From: DAOTWY01 sp003696565
Lineage (GTDB): Bacteria > Chloroflexota > Anaerolineae > Aggregatilineales > Phototrophicaceae
Assembly: GCA_034435635.1 (NCBI GenBank)
Contig: DAOTWY010000124.1
Coordinates: 1-16,368 of the forward strand
Direction: 5' to 3'
Length of the DNA stretch: 16,368 nt
Shown: piece after piece, positions 14,340 through 16,368 of the stretch
Layout: each line of letters opens with the position of its first letter
Numbering within the stretch: position 1 is the first letter of the stretch
Position numbers and translations under genes: made by a program
The notes under the pieces: generated by a model
Databases searched by the model: none
Told to the model about the DNA's origin: nothing
The model's input: only the letters and a program-made list of their open reading frames with translations

Positions 14340-14384
14340 GAATCATCCAATTAAGCTTAAGCTTGTAACGGTTGGAAACCGCGA

Positions 14385-15578
14385 CTATTCGCTGTCACCT
14401 TGCATGCCTTCTAATAATTGTGGCAAATACCAAATGTCTTCGAGGGAGACGGTTTCACCTTCTTCCGCCAAAATAGTGCCATCTTGTAGGTTCAAAGGAC
14501 CTTGCCACAGGAAGAAGCTATCTTGGTTTTCCATTTGATAAGCCACTAATTCATCAATGAATTCTTGTAATAGTGCGGCGTTTTCCTCACTTAACCCTTC
14601 CCCAAGAGCAAAACCTGTGATGCTGGTTTCTAGGTTATTCATGTCTTCATAATCCGGCGCGACCCAGTCCCATCTGGATTCCCAGGTTCCGGCTTGAACT
14701 TCTTCAATGATGCTTTTATAAGCAACTCCCCAGTTATAGTAAGGAACACCTAAACACGCCTCTGGTGCTTGGTTACAACCTTCTAAGGAGTTATAGGGAA
14801 TGGCATAAACATTTTCCCCTTCTTGCTGACGTTGCCCGGCAACAATGACCATTTCCGCCGTATCAATACCAGACATCACTACATCAAAGCCGTCATCAAA
14901 GAAGGCGTTGCTTTGTTCTGTAGCATCCAACGTCACACCGGGGATAGGGAACCAGAAGCCGATCCAAACAACTTTGAATTCCAAATCCTCCGCATTACCG
15001 CCAGCATAATTTTCATAACAATAGCGCGCGCCTAAATAAGCTGAAGAGGAGACGCGACGAGTTTCCGCATTGATAAGTGGACCAAGATAGCCGATTTTAC
15101 CCGTTTGGGTGGTTAAAGCGGCTGCACACCCAGCAATAAGACGCGGAATTTCGATTTGTGCCATCACATTCCCCAAGTTCGGGGGGGCTGTTCCAACCAA
15201 CACATCATCACCGGATACGTTGATAAACACCACATCAGGGAATTCACGTGCAACGGCATTGGTATCTTCCTCAAAAGCATCTGATGTTGTGAAGATCACC
15301 TGCGCGCCTTCATCCACAAAAAGCGATACGACATCCATTAATGTTGTTTCTGGTGTGTCTGATGGGTTCAAACTCTCAAAATACAACATTCGTGCGCCTG
15401 GAATACGCTCTTCTACATATAACCCGCCTTCATAATGCGCTTGACTCCAACCACGATCATCGCGTGGACCGACTAGAACCATGCCGAAGATAAATTCTTC
15501 ATCATCTTGTGCGGCAACCGGAATTAACGCCAAGAGCGTCATGATGATTGCCATGAAAAATAACAGTTTGTTCCTCAT
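14385..15578 (-). CDS. BMP family ABC transporter substrate-binding protein
   Basis: A 397-residue exported protein of the basic-membrane-protein (BMP/PnrA-like) family. Signal peptide 1 to about 23 ends P-V-A-A-Q with no lipobox cysteine. The N-terminal motif V-G-P-R-D-D-R-G-W-S-Q-A-H-Y-E-G is the usual ligand-site strand and helix of the family, and the C-terminal G-P-L-N-L-Q-D-G followed by D-I-W-Y-L matches its normal ending. Characterised BMP proteins bind purine nucleosides or related bases, so a nucleoside/nucleobase ligand is likely, not proven. Four cysteines are visible, including a pair in EGCNQAPEAC. The ATG at 15578 has GAGGAG about ten bases upstream; longer in-frame extensions lack signal-peptide logic. 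It heads the four-gene importer operon. Confidence 0.93.
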   Translation of the reverse strand: MRNKLLFFMAIIMTLLALIPVAAQDDEEFIFGMVLVGPRDDRGWSQAHYEGGLYVEERIPGARMLYFESLNPSDTPETTLMDVVSLFVDEGAQVIFTTSDAFEEDTNAVAREFPDVVFINVSGDDVLVGTAPPNLGNVMAQIEIPRLIAGCAAALTTQTGKIGYLGPLINAETRRVSSSAYLGARYCYENYAGGNAEDLEFKVVWIGFWFPIPGVTLDATEQSNAFFDDGFDVVMSGIDTAEMVIVAGQRQQEGENVYAIPYNSLEGCNQAPEACLGVPYYNWGVAYKSIIEEVQAGTWESRWDWVAPDYEDMNNLETSITGFALGEGLSEENAALLQEFIDELVAYQMENQDSFFLWQGPLNLQDGTILAEEGETVSLEDIWYLPQLLEGMQGDSE

Positions 15579-15618
15579 TGAGCATCTTCTCCTCAAAATT
15601 AAGCGAGCTACAGATGGT

Positions 15619-15663
15619 ATTGTAACGTAATTCATCACACATCACCACAAGTGTGATGTGTGA
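15619..15663 (-). promoter_or_regulatory. Candidate promoter and 11+11 bp palindromic operator of the BMP operon
   Basis: TCACACATCAC (15635-15645) and GTGATGTGTGA (15653-15663) are a perfect 11-bp inverted repeat around seven bases (CACAAGT on the + strand). Reading toward the operon, a -10-like TACAAT lies at 15624-15619, giving a predicted leader of about 34 nt. The palindrome would cover the -35 region, where only a weak hexamer (TGGTGA) is found. This placement suits a dimeric regulator that blocks or recruits polymerase. It could alternatively be a second hairpin behind the neighbouring terminator. Confidence 0.45.
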
Positions 15664-15670
15664 ACAAACA

Positions 15671-15701
15671 AAAAAGACACAAATCATTAATGTGTCTTTT
15701 T
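15671..15701 (-). terminator. Intrinsic terminator of the YwiC-like gene
   Basis: AAAAAGACACA (15671-15681) and TGTGTCTTTTT (15691-15701) pair perfectly over 11 bp with a 9-nt loop. Read on the minus strand, the GACACA/TGTGTC core is followed by TTTTTTGTTTG, a classic factor-independent terminator 31 bp past the YwiC-like stop. Its symmetric A and T runs would let it work in both directions. Confidence 0.85.
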
Positions 15702-15732
15702 CTGAATATTACGAGTATTTTATTCAAAGAAT

Positions 15733-16368
15733 TTACCAGCCAATAACGACTAAAATCACCGTCAACAAGCCGTATGCCATCTCACTAAAACCGATAACCT
15801 TGGGAGAGACTTGCTTACGATAGGGAGATAATCCATACCCAGCTCGACCAAGCAACACACTGCCAGCAAGCAATATCGTCCAGGGCGCATAACCAGCTAT
15901 CACTAGCCCGGTATAAATTATTAAACCCGCAACATGCCACCAAATTGTTGAGACGATTGGGGCAGGTTTACTTTTTTCCAGCCGTAGCCGCGCCCGGACA
16001 TAAAGAATGGATACAACGGCTCGCACTGCCAAAATTAACCATAACACCAACGCGGAGGTTATTCCCCACCCGGCGCAAAGTGTAATCATAGATGCAACCG
16101 AGCCAAATGCAACAGCACCGGCAATTTCAGCGATCACATTGCGCCCGTCATTTTCAAATTCATAGACCAGTTGAATGGCACCCAGCGGAACAGCCCCCAC
16201 CAACGGCAATAAAAAGGAAGTGTCTGAGTTAAACAAGGCAAGCATCAAACCAATAACGGCTAACGCACCATATCCTAGCACAAACCGTTCTGCTAGGTTT
16301 GTGCGTGTATATCGTTTACCTTTGCGGCGGTCTTTTACTAGGATTTTAAGTGGTTGATGCGTTAAGAA
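15733..16368 (-). CDS. YwiC-like integral membrane protein, 5'-truncated
   Basis: The minus-strand frame is open from the right window edge to the TAA at 15733-15735, giving 211 residues with the N-terminus outside. It begins with a charged cytoplasmic segment, T-H-Q-P-L-K-I-L-V-K-D-R-R-K-G-K-R-Y, then L-A-E-R-F and about six hydrophobic helices, ending V-I-L-V-V-I-G-W. The HQPLK...D-R-R-x-G-K-R-Y segment is what I recognise as the YwiC-like family, whose function is not established; in Bacillus ywiC lies near anaerobic nitrate-respiration genes. An internal GTG at 16281 is not a likely start because the frame upstream matches the family. It is transcribed toward, but is separated by a strong terminator from, the BMP operon. 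Confidence 0.8.
   Translation of the reverse strand, partial: FLTHQPLKILVKDRRKGKRYTRTNLAERFVLGYGALAVIGLMLALFNSDTSFLLPLVGAVPLGAIQLVYEFENDGRNVIAEIAGAVAFGSVASMITLCAGWGITSALVLWLILAVRAVVSILYVRARLRLEKSKPAPIVSTIWWHVAGLIIYTGLVIAGYAPWTILLAGSVLLGRAGYGLSPYRKQVSPKVIGFSEMAYGLLTVILVVIGW

Noticed and set aside
14353..14364. AAGCTTAAGCTT perfect palindrome
   Set aside because: It is a short doubled restriction-site-like repeat next to the binding-protein stop; too short and in no special position to argue a function.
15579..15634. Possible purine riboswitch in the leader of the BMP operon
   Set aside because: The predicted leader is only about 34 nt and shows no three-way junction or conserved purine-aptamer loops.
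1..16368. CRISPR array, toxin-antitoxin, phage, transposon or defence genes
   Set aside because: No regularly spaced repeats, transposase or integrase motifs, or nuclease/helicase motifs were found on either strand.

Overview
The window reads as an ordinary chromosomal segment of a heterotrophic bacterium, most likely a member of the Chloroflexota (Anaerolineae or a relative). This is an inference from several things seen together. There is a SpoVS homologue with no visible sporulation context. There is an exported WD40 + SH3-like + SdrD/Cna-B-like protein. There is a YwiC-like membrane protein. There are several exported solute-binding proteins whose signal peptides end in A-Q rather than in a lipobox. 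Base composition is moderate. No rRNA, tRNA, mobile element, CRISPR array or defence system is visible.

Layout. 1-931 (+): the end of a glycosyltransferase gene overlaps an OmpR/PhoB-type response regulator. 1046-3664 (+): an 872-residue exported protein made of two family-1 solute-binding modules in tandem, with no permease or ATPase nearby. It is closed by a hairpin facing a convergent histidine-phosphatase gene (3707-4339, -). 4340-4612 is non-coding and rich in inverted repeats. A 143-residue protein of unknown function (4613-5044, -) lies head to head with a peptide/nickel-type transporter operon (5047-8356, +: binding protein and two permeases, no ATPase genes). 8434-10635 (-): spoVS lies downstream of the exported WD40 protein gene. 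10834-15578 (-): a complete BMP-family (nucleoside/nucleobase-type) ABC importer operon in the order binding protein, fused double ATPase, permease, permease. 15733-16368 (-): a 5'-truncated YwiC-like membrane protein gene.

How the genes work together. The theme is uptake of organic solutes: three different binding-protein systems in 16 kb. Only the BMP system is complete and could work alone. The peptide-type system must borrow ATPases encoded elsewhere, and the double binding protein must either use a distant permease or act as a sensor or scavenger. The BMP operon shows two likely control elements: an 11+11 bp palindrome just upstream of the predicted promoter, and a strong hairpin between the binding-protein gene and the ATPase gene that could set binding protein in excess over transporter.

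I did not find a convincing new multi-gene system. The least ordinary items are the tandem binding-protein fusion, the head-to-head overlap at 5044/5047, the palindrome-rich non-coding regions and the modular WD40 protein.
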